Assembly (NCBI GenBank): GCA_946122785.1 | Contig: CAMGYJ010000005.1 | Span: 67,530,200 to 67,594,199 of the forward strand | Origin: Linum tenue | Taxonomy: Eukaryota; Streptophyta; Magnoliopsida; Malpighiales; Linaceae | Direction of reading: 5' to 3' | DNA: 64,000 nucleotides | Shown here: positions 63,801 to 64,000 of the stretch, piece after piece | How positions within the stretch are numbered: position 1 is the first letter of the stretch | How the letters are laid out: each line of letters begins with the position of its first letter | Notes under the pieces: generated by a model | What the model was told of the DNA's origin: nothing | Databases searched by the model: none | What the model saw: only the letters and a program-made list of their open reading frames with translations | Position numbers and translations under genes: made by a program

Positions 63801-64000
63801 ACATTACTAGACATATGGAGCACGAATCCACCTTATTGTGCAATTTGGCCTCGGTAATAAGAGTACGTACTCGTGCACGTTTTGTCATTATGACACAATG
63901 AAGCGGTTTATGTGTTCATATGAGTAAACAAATCAATGAATCATATGTCCATCAACATTACTAGACATTTGGAGCACGAATTCACCTTATTGTACAATTT
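60879..64000 (+). repeat. inverted, diverged satellite array D (about 20 monomers)
   Basis: Reverse-complement copies of the same 154-bp unit, with starts (caatgaatcacatgtcc block) near 61038, 61187, 61348, 61483, 61637, 61791, 61945, 62097, 62252, 62405 and so on. Monomers are more diverged from arrays A-C and from each other, and lengths vary from about 135 to 161 bp. A variant reading agttcgaatccaac recurs at 61055, 62130 and 62893, each time after a monomer ending gttgtttatgta, suggesting a worn higher-order repeat of 5-7 units. Short plus-strand frames are periodic artefacts. Confidence 0.93.

Overview
This window has no recognisable host gene, RNA gene, prokaryotic feature or CRISPR array. 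It looks like satellite-rich nuclear heterochromatin of a flowering plant, possibly (peri)centromeric. The evidence is a tandem satellite of about 154 bp filling roughly 45 kb (about 70%, some 290 monomers) and three plant-type LTR retrotransposons filling the other 19 kb. The species cannot be named from the sequence. All open frames of 60-160 aa in the satellite are periodic by-products of a 154-bp unit (154 = 3x51+1), not genes.

Layout. 1-8941: satellite array A. 8942-17378: a complete non-autonomous LTR retrotransposon on the minus strand. Its LTRs are about 2.9 kb, its internal region is 2.6 kb with no gag-pol frame, and its target duplication is TGCAC. 17379-34909: satellite array B, with large near-identical higher-order blocks (2463-bp and 2926-bp periods). 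34910-45577: a second LTR element on the plus strand, target duplication AGTAC. Its LTRs are about 2.3 kb and its internal region only 787 bp. Its 3' LTR is split by a third, younger element of the same family in opposite orientation (38504-43830, target duplication GGGGT). 45578-60878: satellite array C, again with nested large duplications. 60879-64000: the same satellite in inverted orientation and clearly more diverged, probably an older array edge or an inversion junction.

History read from the sequence. The satellite array expanded by repeated unequal duplication of multi-monomer blocks. The plus-strand element inserted (its LTRs differ by about 1%). Much later the inner copy inserted into it, and the minus-strand element at 8942 inserted separately (LTRs of these two differ by only a few substitutions). 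The three elements carry all the parts acted on in trans (LTR ends, tRNA-Met primer site, polypurine tract, and a predicted promoter) but no proteins. They would have to be mobilised by an autonomous relative elsewhere, probably of Ty3/gypsy type (inference).

The points most worth checking are the orientation switch at 60878, the unusual long-LTR/tiny-body design of the second family with its conserved hairpins, the repeated polypurine tract in the first element, a 13-bp dyad conserved in most satellite monomers, and a 1.1-kb stretch (about 21950-23080) whose burst of single-base indels looks like consensus error.
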